From positions 1,674,001 to 1,738,000 of the forward strand of contig NZ_CP010836.1 in assembly GCF_000935025.1 (NCBI RefSeq): a stretch of DNA of 64,000 nt, read 5' to 3'. Origin of the DNA: Sphingomonas hengshuiensis. Lineage in GTDB: Bacteria; Pseudomonadota; Alphaproteobacteria; Sphingomonadales; Sphingomonadaceae. The notes beneath the pieces were generated by a model. It had not been told where the DNA came from and did no database searches. It worked only from the letters and a program-made list of their open reading frames with translations. Within the stretch, counting starts at the first letter, position 1. Each line of letters begins with the position of its first letter. Below, one piece after another: positions 45,239 through 54,868 of the stretch. Made by a program: the position numbers and the translations under genes.

Positions 45239-46414
45239 TTGCAGAAATTCGACTGGGCCGACCCGTTCCTGATCGAGGACCAGCTCGACGACGATGAGCG
45301 GATGATCCGCGACAGCGCCCGCGCCTATGCCGAGGACAAGCTGGCGCCGCGCATCATCGACGCCTTCGCCAACGAGACGACCGATCCCGAGATCTTCCGC
45401 GAAATGGGTGCGCTGGGGCTGCTCGGCCCCACGATCCCGGAGGAATATGGCGGCGTCGGCACCTCCTATGTCGCCTATGGCCTGATCGCGCGCGAAGTCG
45501 AGCGCATCGACTCGGGCTATCGCTCGATGATGAGCGTCCAGTCGAGCCTGGTCATGTACCCGATCCATGCATTCGGGTCCGAAGCGCAGAAGCGCCGTTA
45601 TCTGCCCAAGCTGGCGAGCGGCGAGTGGATCGGCTGTTTCGGGCTGACCGAGCCCGATGCCGGTTCCGATCCCGGCGGGATGCGCACCCGCGCGACCAAG
45701 ATCGACGGCGGCTATCGGCTCCACGGCGCCAAGACCTGGATTTCCAATTCGCCGATCGCCGACGTGTTCGTGATCTGGGCGAAGTCGGACGCGCATGGCG
45801 GCGCGATCCGCGGCTTCGTGCTCGAAAAGGGTGCGAAGGGGCTGGAGGCGCCCAAGATCGAGGGCAAGCTGTCGCTGCGTGCGTCGATCACCGGCATGAT
45901 CCTGCTCGACGAAGTCGAAGTCGGCGAGGATGCGCTGCTGCCCGATGTCGAGGGGCTGAAGGGCCCATTCTCGTGCCTCAACCGTGCGCGCTACGGGATC
46001 AGCTGGGGGGCGCTGGGCGCCGCCGAATTCTGTTTCCATGCCGCGCGCCAATATGGGCTCGATCGCCACCAATTCGGTCGTCCGCTTGCCGCGACCCAGC
46101 TTTTCCAGAAGAAGCTGGCCGACATGGAGACCGACATCGCGCTGGGGCTACAGGCGTCGCTGCGCGTCGGGCGGCTGATGGATGCGGGCAAGTTCGCGCC
46201 CGAGATGATCTCGATCGTCAAGCGCAACAATGTCGGCAAGGCACTCGATATCGCGCGGATGGCGCGCGACATGCACGGCGGCAACGGCATTTCGGGCGAA
46301 TATCAGGTCATGCGCCACGCGATGAACCTCGAGACCGTCAACACCTATGAGGGCGCGCACGACGTCCATGCGCTGATCCTGGGGCGTGCGATCACGGGCA
46401 TCGCCGCCTTCTGA
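45239..46414 (+). CDS. gcdH: Glutaryl-CoA dehydrogenase-like acyl-CoA dehydrogenase
   Basis: 391 aa from a TTG at 45239, with GAGG eight bases upstream. It has the glutaryl-CoA dehydrogenase features: [46 protein letters not shown] and the C-terminal [39 protein letters not shown]. It oxidises and decarboxylates glutaryl-CoA to crotonyl-CoA. A dicarboxylyl-CoA of this type could arise from ring cleavage of the alicyclic intermediate. It is the last gene of the aryl-CoA operon, 31 bp after RidA. Confidence 0.88.
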   Translation: MQKFDWADPFLIEDQLDDDERMIRDSARAYAEDKLAPRIIDAFANETTDPEIFREMGALGLLGPTIPEEYGGVGTSYVAYGLIAREVERIDSGYRSMMSVQSSLVMYPIHAFGSEAQKRRYLPKLASGEWIGCFGLTEPDAGSDPGGMRTRATKIDGGYRLHGAKTWISNSPIADVFVIWAKSDAHGGAIRGFVLEKGAKGLEAPKIEGKLSLRASITGMILLDEVEVGEDALLPDVEGLKGPFSCLNRARYGISWGALGAAEFCFHAARQYGLDRHQFGRPLAATQLFQKKLADMETDIALGLQASLRVGRLMDAGKFAPEMISIVKRNNVGKALDIARMARDMHGGNGISGEYQVMRHAMNLETVNTYEGAHDVHALILGRAITGIAAF

Positions 46415-46422
46415 CGGCATGC

Positions 46423-46450
46423 GGGGACGCTTCCCAAGGGCGGCGTCCCC
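46423..46450. terminator. Hairpin between the aryl-CoA operon and the cytochrome oxidase cluster
   Basis: GGGGACGC (46423-46430) pairs with GCGTCCCC (46443-46450) across a 12-base loop, nine bases after the gcdH stop and just before the end of a convergent gene. The following bases (CTTGCTT) are only weakly T-rich, so it is a probable but not strong terminator. Confidence 0.5.
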
Positions 46451-46456
46451 CTTGCT

Positions 46457-46768
46457 TCACACGCAGACGGAGGTCGCCGCCACGGGCATGCCGGTGACGA
46501 TCGTCGCGACCAGCCCCGTCACTGCGGAGGCCAGTGCAAGCCGCCGCTCGAGCCCCGGGGGCGAGCGTCGCGCCCACCAGATGACCGCAGCCCCCGCCGC
46601 GGCGAGGAGCAGCCAGGTCCCGATCAGGCTCGCCCGGAACAGCGTGAAGCCGATCAGCGCAGCGCCCTCGCCTTCGCGCGCGCAGCCCAGCCCGTGCATC
46701 GCGTAGAGCAGCGCAAAACCGAAGCCCCAGAGCAGCAGCCCGGCGCTGGCGCGCAGCAACAGCCTCAT
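46457..46768 (-). CDS. Small membrane protein of the cytochrome oxidase cluster
   Basis: 103 aa from the ATG at 46768, overlapping the stop of the oxidase gene by ATGA. Three hydrophobic spans are visible (LLLWGFGFALLYAMHGL, SLIGTWLLLAAAGAAVIWW, LALASAVTGLVATIVTGMPV). It has no clear family signature. Its coupling to the fused oxidase gene suggests an accessory or subunit-IV-like role. Confidence 0.7.
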   Translation of the reverse strand: MRLLLRASAGLLLWGFGFALLYAMHGLGCAREGEGAALIGFTLFRASLIGTWLLLAAAGAAVIWWARRSPPGLERRLALASAVTGLVATIVTGMPVAATSVCV

Positions 46769-49257
46769 GCCACCAGCTCCGGAACGAACAGGCATAGCAG
46801 CACGAGGATCGTCGCCACCGCGGCATAGTCGCCGAACAGCCGGGCGATCGCCGCCTCCTGCGCGCGCGCCGCCGAAACATAGCCCGCCCGGATGCGCGCC
46901 GCGAGGAAGCCGTTGCACAGCAAGGCGATGGCGGCATGCAGCGTCGCATAAGCGATCAGCGCCCAACTCGCGGCGGCATAGGCATGGCCGGTCGGCGCCG
47001 GCAATGCCGTGACCCCGGTCGCGACCAACGCGCCGGCGACGATCGCCTGCGCCGCCGCGCCTGCCAGCGCAGCCCGCCGGGCCGGGCCGAGCGATCCGGT
47101 TCCGACCGATGCCTGCGCCCGGCGCGCCAGCACTGCGGCCGACACCGCCGCCGCGGCGGCGATCACCCCGATCGCGACACCGCCGTCGATCCGTTCGGGG
47201 GGCGGCCAGTTCGGCGCGACCACCCAGAGAAACGCATAGCCAAACACCAGCGACGCCAGCAGCGTGGCATCGGCGACGAGCAGCAAGCTGGTCCCCCACC
47301 AGCTCGGCGCCCCCGCGACTTCGCGATGGATCGGCGCAGTCTGGCCCAGCCCGATCGCGACGGCACCCACATCCTCGCGCGCACCGAGCAGCCACGCCCA
47401 ACGCCACCCCAGCGCTACCACCCCGGCCAGCGGGAGAAGCGCGAGCCAATATTGGCCGAGCAGCAGCGACAGAAAGAAACCGCCGGTCACCACGGCAGTC
47501 AGGATCGGCAGCCGGGTATTGCCCGGCAGGATGACGACATGGTCGACTGCGCCAGTGGCACTGTCCACTGCCATCGTCTCGCGCCAGCCATACCGCGCTT
47601 CGGGCAGATACCCCTCGCCGCGCACGAGCTTGAGCGCCAGCTCGGGATCGGCCGCAAGCGGCTCGCGGTCGTCGACATGCGGCTGGCTGGCGATGTTATA
47701 CGCGGCGGGGGGAAGCGGCATCGCCCATTCCAGCGTGCCCGCGCGCCACGGATTGCGGCGGCTGCGGCGCGAGGCGAAAATCTGGAGCCCGACATCGATC
47801 GCGAACAACGCGAACCCGAACGCCATGATGAAGCTGCCCACCGACGACAACAGGTTGAGCCATGTCCACCCCATGTCGCCGGAATAGGAATAGATGCGCC
47901 GCGGCATCCCCAGCAGCCCGGTCAGGTGCATCAGGAAGAAGGTGAGGTTGAACCCGATTATTATCAGCCAGAACGCCGCCTCGCCCAGTCGCGGGACCCG
48001 CGCCCGCCCGGTGAAATGAGGCAGCCAGTAATGCGCGCCCGCGAGCATCGGGAAAATGAACCCGCCGACCAGCACGTAGTGAAGATGGGCGACGACGAAA
48101 TAGCTGTCATGCGCCTGCCCGTCGAACGGCACCATCGCCAGCATCACGCCCGTCAGCCCGCCCAGCACGAATACCTGGAAGAAACCGAGCAGGTACAGCA
48201 TCGGCAGCTTAAGCTCCGGCCTGCCGTTCCACAATGTCCCGATCCACGCGAACACCTGGATCGCGGTCGGCACCGCGACCAGCGCCGACGCTGCGGAGAA
48301 GAACCCCAGCGCCATGTGTGGTATGCCGGTGGTGAACATGTGGTGGACCCACAGCCCGAAGCTGAGGAACGCCAGCGCAAGCAACGCCGCCACGATCCAG
48401 CCATAGCCGAGGATCGTGGTGCGGGCCATCACCGGCAGCACCGTCGATACCACTCCGGCGGCGGGCAGGAAGATGATGTAGACCTCAGGGTGGCCGAACA
48501 GCCAGAACAAATGCTGCCACAGCATCGCACTTCCGCCCCGCACGGGATCGAAGAACGGCCAATCGAACGCGCGCTCGACCTCCAGCAGGATCGAACCCAG
48601 GATCAGCGGCGGAAACGCCACGATCATCATGAAGGCGGTGATCAGCAGATACCAGGCGAACAGCGGCATCCGGTCCAGCCGCATCCCCGGCGCGCGCAGC
48701 TTGAGCACCGAGACGATGATCTCGATCGCGGCGGAAATCGCTGAAATCTCGACAAAGGTGATGCCGAGCAACCAGACATCGGCGTTGATCCCCGGCGTAT
48801 AGGCCTTGGACGATAGCGGGGTGTACATGAACCATCCGCCATCGGGCGCCACGCCGAGCGCGAGCGCCCCGATCAGGATGCTCCCGCCGAACAGATAGCA
48901 CCACCAGCCATAGGCCGACAGCCGGGGGAAGGCCATGTCGCGGCTCCCCAGCATCTTGGGGAGCATGTACAGCGCCAGCCCCTCGAACATCGGGATCGCG
49001 AACAGGAACATCATGATGCTGCCATGCATCGTGAAGAGCTGGTTATAGACGGCGGGGCCGACGAAGGCGCTGTCCGGCGTCGCAAGCTGCGCACGGATCA
49101 GCATCGCCAATATCCCGCCGATCGCGAAAAAAGCGAACGCGGCAAGGATGAAGCGCCGGCCGATGTCCGAATGGTTGACCGACGCGATCGTCCCGCGCCA
49201 TCCCCTGGGGGTGCCCCAGATCGCAGTCAGCGCGCGGTGTCGCCGCAAGGGGGTCAT
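46765..49257 (-). CDS. Cytochrome c oxidase subunit I fused to subunit III
   Basis: 830 aa from the ATG at 49257, overlapping the CtaC stop. Residues 1 to about 570 are subunit I: HGSIMMFLF, HLFWLFGHPEVYIIFLP (Cu-B His and cross-linked Tyr), HHMFTTG and SYFVVAHLHYVLVGG (haem ligands). After a linker of roughly 60 residues, a set of about seven helices matches subunit III (WWGTSLLLVADATLLASLVFGYAFLW onward). It is a proton-pumping haem-copper terminal oxidase of the aa3/caa3 group. Fused I-III chains are known but uncommon. A ctaB/ctaA-type haem gene is not in the window. Confidence 0.9.
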   Translation of the reverse strand: MTPLRRHRALTAIWGTPRGWRGTIASVNHSDIGRRFILAAFAFFAIGGILAMLIRAQLATPDSAFVGPAVYNQLFTMHGSIMMFLFAIPMFEGLALYMLPKMLGSRDMAFPRLSAYGWWCYLFGGSILIGALALGVAPDGGWFMYTPLSSKAYTPGINADVWLLGITFVEISAISAAIEIIVSVLKLRAPGMRLDRMPLFAWYLLITAFMMIVAFPPLILGSILLEVERAFDWPFFDPVRGGSAMLWQHLFWLFGHPEVYIIFLPAAGVVSTVLPVMARTTILGYGWIVAALLALAFLSFGLWVHHMFTTGIPHMALGFFSAASALVAVPTAIQVFAWIGTLWNGRPELKLPMLYLLGFFQVFVLGGLTGVMLAMVPFDGQAHDSYFVVAHLHYVLVGGFIFPMLAGAHYWLPHFTGRARVPRLGEAAFWLIIIGFNLTFFLMHLTGLLGMPRRIYSYSGDMGWTWLNLLSSVGSFIMAFGFALFAIDVGLQIFASRRSRRNPWRAGTLEWAMPLPPAAYNIASQPHVDDREPLAADPELALKLVRGEGYLPEARYGWRETMAVDSATGAVDHVVILPGNTRLPILTAVVTGGFFLSLLLGQYWLALLPLAGVVALGWRWAWLLGAREDVGAVAIGLGQTAPIHREVAGAPSWWGTSLLLVADATLLASLVFGYAFLWVVAPNWPPPERIDGGVAIGVIAAAAAVSAAVLARRAQASVGTGSLGPARRAALAGAAAQAIVAGALVATGVTALPAPTGHAYAAASWALIAYATLHAAIALLCNGFLAARIRAGYVSAARAQEAAIARLFGDYAAVATILVLLCLFVPELVA

Positions 49258-49904
49258 CGCCCGGCTCCATTCTGAAAAGCAGCCCAGCCCGCAGGATCGT
49301 GCGCGATGACTCGGAAGCGGTTGCGGGCATGGTGCAGCCCGCAGAATTCGGCGCATTGCCCCTCGAAAATTCCCGGCGCGCTCGCCTCCAGCCGCAGCAC
49401 ATTCACCTGGCCGGGGACGGCGTCCATCTTGCCGCCCAGCCGGGGGACCCAGAAGCTGTGAATGACGTCGGTCGAGCCGATCTGGACGTCGATCGGGCGC
49501 CCGGCGGGGATGTTCAGCACGTCGCGGGTCTCGATCACCCCCGCCGCGCCCGGCTGGCGAAAGCTCCAATACCATTGGTGCCCGGTCGCATCGACCTTGA
49601 GCACCCCCGGCGCGGGCCTGGCGATCGTCCGTTCGCCCAGCATCAGCGCATAGCCGAGCAGGACCGTCAGAATGACCGCAGGCATCGCGACGCCCAGCCA
49701 GCCGATCCACAAGCCTGCGCCCCCCGCCCCGCCCCGCTGCCGCCGGCGGAACGCAAGCGCGAGCAATCCGAACACCAGCAGCGACAGTATCGCCGCGCCT
49801 GCGAGCATCCCCCACCACAAAGTCGCAATGTCGTCCGCCGCCGGGCCCTGTGCGTCGAGCGTGGACAACGGCCCGGCGCAGCCGCCGGCAATCAAGGCTG
49901 GCAT
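49254..49904 (-). CDS. Cytochrome c oxidase subunit II
   Basis: 216 aa from the ATG at 49904 (the start is the least certain part; no strong ribosome site). A lipobox-like LIAGGC is followed by two membrane helices and the cupredoxin domain. The Cu-A site is intact: STDVIHSFWVPRLGGKMDA, then GQCAEFCGLHHARNRF with two Cys, and a distal His and Met-less Arg. No C-terminal cytochrome c domain is present. It is coupled to the I-III fusion gene by ATGA. Confidence 0.88.
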   Translation of the reverse strand: MPALIAGGCAGPLSTLDAQGPAADDIATLWWGMLAGAAILSLLVFGLLALAFRRRQRGGAGGAGLWIGWLGVAMPAVILTVLLGYALMLGERTIARPAPGVLKVDATGHQWYWSFRQPGAAGVIETRDVLNIPAGRPIDVQIGSTDVIHSFWVPRLGGKMDAVPGQVNVLRLEASAPGIFEGQCAEFCGLHHARNRFRVIAHDPAGWAAFQNGAGR

Positions 49905-49934
49905 CGCGGCGGCGATTCGGTGCAAGGCACGGGG

Positions 49935-50453
49935 ATGGCAGACGAAACGCAAATCGACGGCGCGCTGATCGACCCCGTATCGGCGCAACCGAATTTCCAT
50001 CGCACCGAGTCGAAGATCGCGATTGCCGGCCATCCGATCCACGCGATGCTGGTCGCTTTCCCGATCGCCCTGACCATGTGCACTCTCGGCGCCGACGGGT
50101 TCTACTGGTGGACCGGCGATGCGTTCTGGGCGCGCGCGGGGCTGTGGGCCAGCGGCACGGCATTCCTGTTCGGGCTGCTCGCGGGGGTTTCGGGCACCGT
50201 GGAACTGCTGCTCGTGCCCGGAATCCGCGCGCGGGCCGCCAGTTGGACTCACTTCGTCATCGCCGTGATGCTGCTTTCGATCCTTGGGGCGAATTGGGGC
50301 TATCGCCTGACCATGGGATATGAGCAGGCGGTACTGCCGATCGGCGTGTTGCTGTCCGCGTTCGCCGCGGGCTTTGCCGCGGTTACCGGCTGGCATGGCG
50401 GCAAGCTGGTGTTCGACTATCACATCGGCACCTCGTCCACCGGCAAGGGCTGA
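49935..50453 (+). CDS. DUF2231-type membrane protein
   Basis: 172 aa from the ATG at 49935, with AAGG upstream, divergent from ctaC by 30 bp. Four hydrophobic spans and the typical GHPIHAMLVAFPIALTM motif support the DUF2231 family. The family often accompanies respiratory or cytochrome genes; its role is unknown. Its last 34 bases overlap the end of the convergent CopD-like gene. Confidence 0.8.
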   Translation: MADETQIDGALIDPVSAQPNFHRTESKIAIAGHPIHAMLVAFPIALTMCTLGADGFYWWTGDAFWARAGLWASGTAFLFGLLAGVSGTVELLLVPGIRARAASWTHFVIAVMLLSILGANWGYRLTMGYEQAVLPIGVLLSAFAAGFAAVTGWHGGKLVFDYHIGTSSTGKG

Positions 50454-50911
50454 TCCTGCGGCTCGAGCAGCCAGTCGGGCGCGATGCGCTCGCTCAACAG
50501 CGGCTTGCCGAGCACCAGGACCAGGATCAGCACCATCGCTGCCGTCGCCACGGTCACGAACGGCCATGCCCGCTTCGGGGCATAGCCGCCGCCGCTTTCG
50601 CCGATCGTCACGGTCATGTGCCCGACAAAGCCGTGGAGCAGCACCAGCAACCCGACCAGCACGAGCTTGGCGAACATCCAGGGCACGAACACCCCGCGCA
50701 GGAAGATCAGCGCGGTGCCCATCGCGATCGACACCACCGCGGCGGGCGTGACGACGCTGATATAAAAGCGATGCGTGAGCATCCGCAGCCGCGCATAGTC
50801 GGTCTGCTCGTCCGCAGTATCGTGCTTGGCCAGCAACAGCGGCAGCCCGACCAGTCCGGCACACCAGATCGACAAGGCAGCGATGTGCAGCAGCTTGACC
50901 GCGACGATCAT
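50420..50911 (-). CDS. CopD-like four-helix membrane protein
   Basis: 163 aa from the ATG at 50911 (ATGA overlap with CtaG). Four helices carry conserved His residues (VAVKLLHIAALSIWCAG, LTHRFYISVVTPAAVVSIAMGTALI). It is akin to the CopD/YozB group, whose members take part in copper handling or haem-linked redox. Downstream of a CtaG-family assembly factor, a role in copper delivery to the oxidase is plausible. Confidence 0.72.
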   Translation of the reverse strand: MIVAVKLLHIAALSIWCAGLVGLPLLLAKHDTADEQTDYARLRMLTHRFYISVVTPAAVVSIAMGTALIFLRGVFVPWMFAKLVLVGLLVLLHGFVGHMTVTIGESGGGYAPKRAWPFVTVATAAMVLILVLVLGKPLLSERIAPDWLLEPQDQPLPVDEVPM

Positions 50912-51609
50912 GCCACCCCCGCCGCGCGCAGCCATGCCCGCCGCCCGAGCATCGCCGTCACGACGGCATAGGGAAGGTTGCCGGGCACCCACATGATGAG
51001 TCCCGCAAGCTGCTGGTCGGCCACCTGGCCGATCCCCCAGGCCAAAGTCGTGCCGGCATGCGCCGCGTACAGCGCGCCGGGGGCAAAGGTCAGCAGCGCG
51101 CCCAGCATCCCCATCTGCGCCATCGCGAGGACCGCGGCGAGCGTCGCGGGCATGGGCGGGGCGGCGAACAACGCCCGCCACAGCCAGAACGCGCTCCCGA
51201 TCAGCGTCAGCTGCATCAGCCAGTACGTCAGGGTGTCCGCTAGTGCCCGGTCATACAGCGTGGGCACGTGCCACAGCCACAGCGTCGCGGTGGCGACCAG
51301 AAGCGCAACGCCCAGGTCGCTGTTCCGCCGCGCGGGAAACGCCAGTGCGAGCAACGGCGCCGCAACGGCCACGATCAGCAGGTGATGGACCGCGCGCGCG
51401 GAGAACAGCGCGACGCTGAGCGCACAGAGCGGCGACACGAATGCCACTGCCAGCACTGCGACCCCGCCCAGACCAGGCGCGGGCCTGTTCGAGCGCAGTG
51501 CGAGAAGCGCGCAGACCGCAAGCGCGCCCAGCAGCACCGGGTCGAAATTCCAGCGGAGCAGCCAGTCCTTGGGAAAGGGCGGGCTGCCGCAATAGCTCGT
51601 CATTGCCAT
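50908..51609 (-). CDS. CtaG_2/caa3-type cytochrome oxidase assembly factor
   Basis: 233 aa from the ATG at 51609 (51603 is an alternative start). Seven membrane helices and the family pattern ARAVHHLLIVAVAAPLLALAFP, LWLWHVPTLYDRAL and DQQLAGLIMWVPGNLPY place it in PF09678. The family is needed for maturation of caa3-type oxidases in Bacillus. It lies between the formate channel gene and the CopD-like gene on one leftward transcript, tying the formate and oxidase modules together. Confidence 0.85.
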   Translation of the reverse strand: MAMTSYCGSPPFPKDWLLRWNFDPVLLGALAVCALLALRSNRPAPGLGGVAVLAVAFVSPLCALSVALFSARAVHHLLIVAVAAPLLALAFPARRNSDLGVALLVATATLWLWHVPTLYDRALADTLTYWLMQLTLIGSAFWLWRALFAAPPMPATLAAVLAMAQMGMLGALLTFAPGALYAAHAGTTLAWGIGQVADQQLAGLIMWVPGNLPYAVVTAMLGRRAWLRAAGVA

Positions 51610-51619
51610 CTCGTTCCCG

Positions 51620-52408
51620 TCAGTCCCCGCGGCGCAGCGCGTCGTGGCCAAAGGCCATGGTCAGCGCCAACACCGCACCGCCGACGATATTGCCCAGCGT
51701 GCTGCACGCCAGATTGACGGCGCCCGCCGCGATATCCGGGGTCGCCGTCGGCGCTGCGAGCCAGCCGAGCGGCAACAGCGACATGTTCGCGACCGAATGT
51801 TCGAGCCCCGCCGCGACGAAGACCGTGATCGGCCCCACGATCGCGAGAATCTTCGCGGGGAGCGTCCGCGCGGTCATCGCCATCCACACGGCCAGACACA
51901 CCAGCATGTTGGCGAGGATACCGGACGCAAAGATCGCCGCCGGCGGCTTGGCCAGCTTCCCCTCCACGACCGACATCGCCGCCGCGCCGACTCCGTCCCC
52001 CAGCCCGCCCGCGCCCGCGAACAACAGCACGATCGCGACCGAGCCGATCAGATTCCCAATCCACACCACTGCCCAGGCCGCGACCATCCGCGGCAGAGCG
52101 AGCGCGCCGGTCGCGGCAGGAAGCACCATCATCGTGTTCCCGGTGAACAGCTCGGCCCCGACGATCATCACCAGGATAAGCCCGGTCGAAAATGCGGCGC
52201 CGGACAGGAGGCGCACGGCGCCCTCCTCGCCCATATTAGCCTGCGCGACGAGCGAGCCGAGCGACCCAAAGGCAATGAACGCCCCGGCGAGCATCGCCAG
52301 GACAAGCATGCGGGCGAAGGGCTGACCCGCCTTGGCCGCCAGTGCCTCCGGTGCGATCGAAGCAATGGCGCCCCCGACCGGGTCCTTCAGAGCCTCCGCC
52401 TCCGCCAT
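51620..52408 (-). CDS. Formate/nitrite transporter (FNT) family channel
   Basis: 262 aa from the ATG at 52408, overlapping the oxidoreductase stop (TGATG). Six helices carry FNT signatures: AELFTGNTMMVLPA (omega-like loop region) and GLEHSVANMSLLPLG with the central His of LEHSV. FNT pentamers conduct formate, nitrite or hydrosulfide. Coupled to a YdeP-type molybdenum enzyme and to fdhD nearby, formate is the most natural cargo. Confidence 0.88.
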   Translation of the reverse strand: MAEAEALKDPVGGAIASIAPEALAAKAGQPFARMLVLAMLAGAFIAFGSLGSLVAQANMGEEGAVRLLSGAAFSTGLILVMIVGAELFTGNTMMVLPAATGALALPRMVAAWAVVWIGNLIGSVAIVLLFAGAGGLGDGVGAAAMSVVEGKLAKPPAAIFASGILANMLVCLAVWMAMTARTLPAKILAIVGPITVFVAAGLEHSVANMSLLPLGWLAAPTATPDIAAGAVNLACSTLGNIVGGAVLALTMAFGHDALRRGD

Positions 52409-54678
52409 CAAGCCGCCGCTTCGATGCGGACCGGAACCGCCTTCGCCGCCGGAGTCTTCGATTGGCGATCATGGTGCGTGACCGCGATCAGCGGATTCAA
52501 CTCGGGATAATAGCCCACGATCGTCCCGTCGGGCAGATTGAAGGGCACGATCTCCAGCCCGTCGATGCGGCGGGCATGGCCGTCGCCGGCATCGCCGACC
52601 AGCGCGATACGCTGTCCGGCGCGCAGCCCCGCGCGATCGATATCGGCGGGGTTCATCAGGACGACGTCGCGCTTGCCCTCGATCCCGCGCAGCCGGTCGC
52701 TATAGCCATAGATGGTGGTGTTGAACTGGTCGTTCGAGCGCACCGTGACCAGCCGGTAGCGGCCATCGGCATCGGCGACGTCGGTCGCCGCCAACATCTC
52801 GGGCGAGGTGAACACCGCCTTCCCGCTCTCGGTCTTCCACTCTCGCTCGCGCGCGCTGTTGCCGCGATAAAAGCCGCCCGGCTCGAACATCCGCGCGTTC
52901 ATGTCGTGGAACTGCTCGTGATAGGTCTCGGCGATCTGGTCGCGCACCAGCGCGTAATCGCCGGTCCACGCCTCCCAGGGCACGTTTGGGTTGGGCGCGA
53001 CCGTCGCCATCGCCATGCCGGCGACGATCGCCATTTCGGATTTCAGATGCTCGCTCGCCGGAGTGCGGTGGCCGAGCGACCCGTGGATGTGGCTGAAGCT
53101 GTCCTCGATCGTCACGGTCTGCGGACCGCCCGCCCGAATGTCCTCCTCGCTGCGGCCGAGGCAGGGCAGCAGATAGGCGGTGCGCCCATTGAACAAATGC
53201 CCTCGGTTCAGCTTGGTCGCGATCTGGACCGTGAGCTGCATCTTCTCCCACACGGGCTCGATCCGCGACTGGTCCGGAATCGCGCGCAGGAAATTGCCGC
53301 CAAGCCCGATGAACGCATGGACCGTACCGTCCAGCAGCCCCTCGCACACATCGACCGTGGTCATGCCCTGGTCGCGCGGCGGTTCGAAGCCGAACTGCGC
53401 CGCGATCTTGTCGAGCGGGACGAGCTCGGGCTTTTCCGACATTCCGACAGTGCGCTGTCCCTGCACGTTCGAATGGCCGCGCACCGGACAGATGCCCGCG
53501 CCGGGCCGCCCGATATTGCCGCGCATCAGCAGCAGGTTGACCAGCATCGCGATGTTCTCGAACCCGTGGACATGCTGGGTCAGCCCCATGCCGTACACCC
53601 CGATCACGCGCTTCGCGTCGACATAGACGCGCCCCGCCGCCTCGATATCCGCACGGCTCAGGCCCGATTCCTGTTCGATCCGCTCCCAGGACGTGGCGTC
53701 GGCCAGCGCATGGAACGCATCGAACCCGGTGCAATGCTCGGCGATGAACGCACGGTCGATCACGGTGCCGCCTTGCCGCTCGTGCTCCGCGAACACGAAC
53801 TTGCACAGCCCCATGATCGCGGCGATGTCGCCGCCCGCGCGCACCTGGAGATAGTTGCAGCTGATCTGCGTGCCCTTGCCGGTCAGCATCTGGGCCGGGT
53901 TCTGCGGGCTGATGAATTCGATCAGCCCCTTTTCGCGGATCGGGTTGAAGGTAACGACCTTGCACCCGCGCTGGACCGCCTTTTGCAGCGGGTGGAGAAA
54001 GCGCGGACTATTGGTGCCGGCATTCTGACCGAAGAAGAAGATCGCGTCGCATTCTTCGAAATCATCGAGAACGCAGGTGCCCACGGGCGACCCGATCAGG
54101 CTGTTGAGGGTGACCGACGTGGTCTCGTGGCACATGTTCGAACTGTCGGGCAAGTTATTGTGCCCATAGAGCCGCGCGAACAGCGCATAGGCATAGGTCG
54201 TCTCTAGGCTGGCGCGGCCCGATGCATAGAAGATCGCCGACTTGGGATTGATCGTCTTCAGCTCGGCACCGATCGAAGCGAATGCTTCGTCCCAGCTGCA
54301 CGGCACATAATGGTCGGTCGCGGCGTCATAGCGCATCGGGTGCGTCAACCGCCCCTGATGCTCCAGATCGTGATCGCTCCAGCTGCGCAACTCGGTCACG
54401 CTATGTTCGGCGAAGAACTCGGGGGTGCAGCGGTGGGACGTCAGTTCCCACATCGTTGCCTTCGCCCCATTCTCGCAGAACTCGAAAGCATGGGGATGCT
54501 TCGGCTTGCCCCAGGCGCAGCTGGTGCACATGAAGCCGCCGGTCTTGTTTTGCCGCCGCAGCGTGTCGAGCGCGCCGAGACTTGGCCTTTCGCGCAGCGC
54601 GGTGTCGCGCATGCCCCGCACCGATCCCCAGCCGCCGGTTGCGCTGTGATACTCGACGGTTTTGGGGTCTTTGGTCAT
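52408..54678 (-). CDS. Molybdopterin oxidoreductase of the FdhF/YdeP family
   Basis: 756 aa, ATG at 54678 with AGGAG six bases upstream. The N-terminal Cys set (CTSCAWGKPKHPHAFEFC) would bind an iron-sulfur cluster. The catalytic domain has SSNMCHETTSVTLNSLIG with a likely Mo-ligand Cys, QNAGTNSPR and GMGLTQHVHG. A C-terminal molybdopterin dinucleotide-binding domain contains NQFNTTIYGYSDRLRG. YdeP-type proteins resemble formate dehydrogenase H but are poorly characterised. fdhD lies divergently, and an FNT channel overlaps downstream, favouring formate oxidation. Confidence 0.88.
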   Translation of the reverse strand: MTKDPKTVEYHSATGGWGSVRGMRDTALRERPSLGALDTLRRQNKTGGFMCTSCAWGKPKHPHAFEFCENGAKATMWELTSHRCTPEFFAEHSVTELRSWSDHDLEHQGRLTHPMRYDAATDHYVPCSWDEAFASIGAELKTINPKSAIFYASGRASLETTYAYALFARLYGHNNLPDSSNMCHETTSVTLNSLIGSPVGTCVLDDFEECDAIFFFGQNAGTNSPRFLHPLQKAVQRGCKVVTFNPIREKGLIEFISPQNPAQMLTGKGTQISCNYLQVRAGGDIAAIMGLCKFVFAEHERQGGTVIDRAFIAEHCTGFDAFHALADATSWERIEQESGLSRADIEAAGRVYVDAKRVIGVYGMGLTQHVHGFENIAMLVNLLLMRGNIGRPGAGICPVRGHSNVQGQRTVGMSEKPELVPLDKIAAQFGFEPPRDQGMTTVDVCEGLLDGTVHAFIGLGGNFLRAIPDQSRIEPVWEKMQLTVQIATKLNRGHLFNGRTAYLLPCLGRSEEDIRAGGPQTVTIEDSFSHIHGSLGHRTPASEHLKSEMAIVAGMAMATVAPNPNVPWEAWTGDYALVRDQIAETYHEQFHDMNARMFEPGGFYRGNSAREREWKTESGKAVFTSPEMLAATDVADADGRYRLVTVRSNDQFNTTIYGYSDRLRGIEGKRDVVLMNPADIDRAGLRAGQRIALVGDAGDGHARRIDGLEIVPFNLPDGTIVGYYPELNPLIAVTHHDRQSKTPAAKAVPVRIEAAA

Positions 54679-54868
54679 GTCTTGCTCCTCCGCACGCTTG
54701 GGATACGCGTCCCGGCGCGTTTCGGTTCCGCCCGAGACCGCGCAAAGTGCGTCTGGACAGCGGCGGAACAGGCGATAGAGCGTTGCTATTACGCGACATG
54801 TATCAGGGCCATTTCCGCGTCATTTCGTTGTATCGAATAACAATGGAGCGCGAGGAGATGCCGACAAG

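Noticed and set aside
46936..48744. Long rightward open frame of about 600 codons
   Set aside because: It is antisense to the fused oxidase gene, has charged low-complexity composition and no family match.
49935..50453. DUF2231 gene as a cytochrome c
   Set aside because: It has no CxxCH motif and its GHPIHAM motif and helices fit DUF2231.
52342..54207. Long rightward open frame of about 620 codons
   Set aside because: It is the complement of the YdeP-type oxidoreductase gene, which has clear motifs and a good ribosome site.
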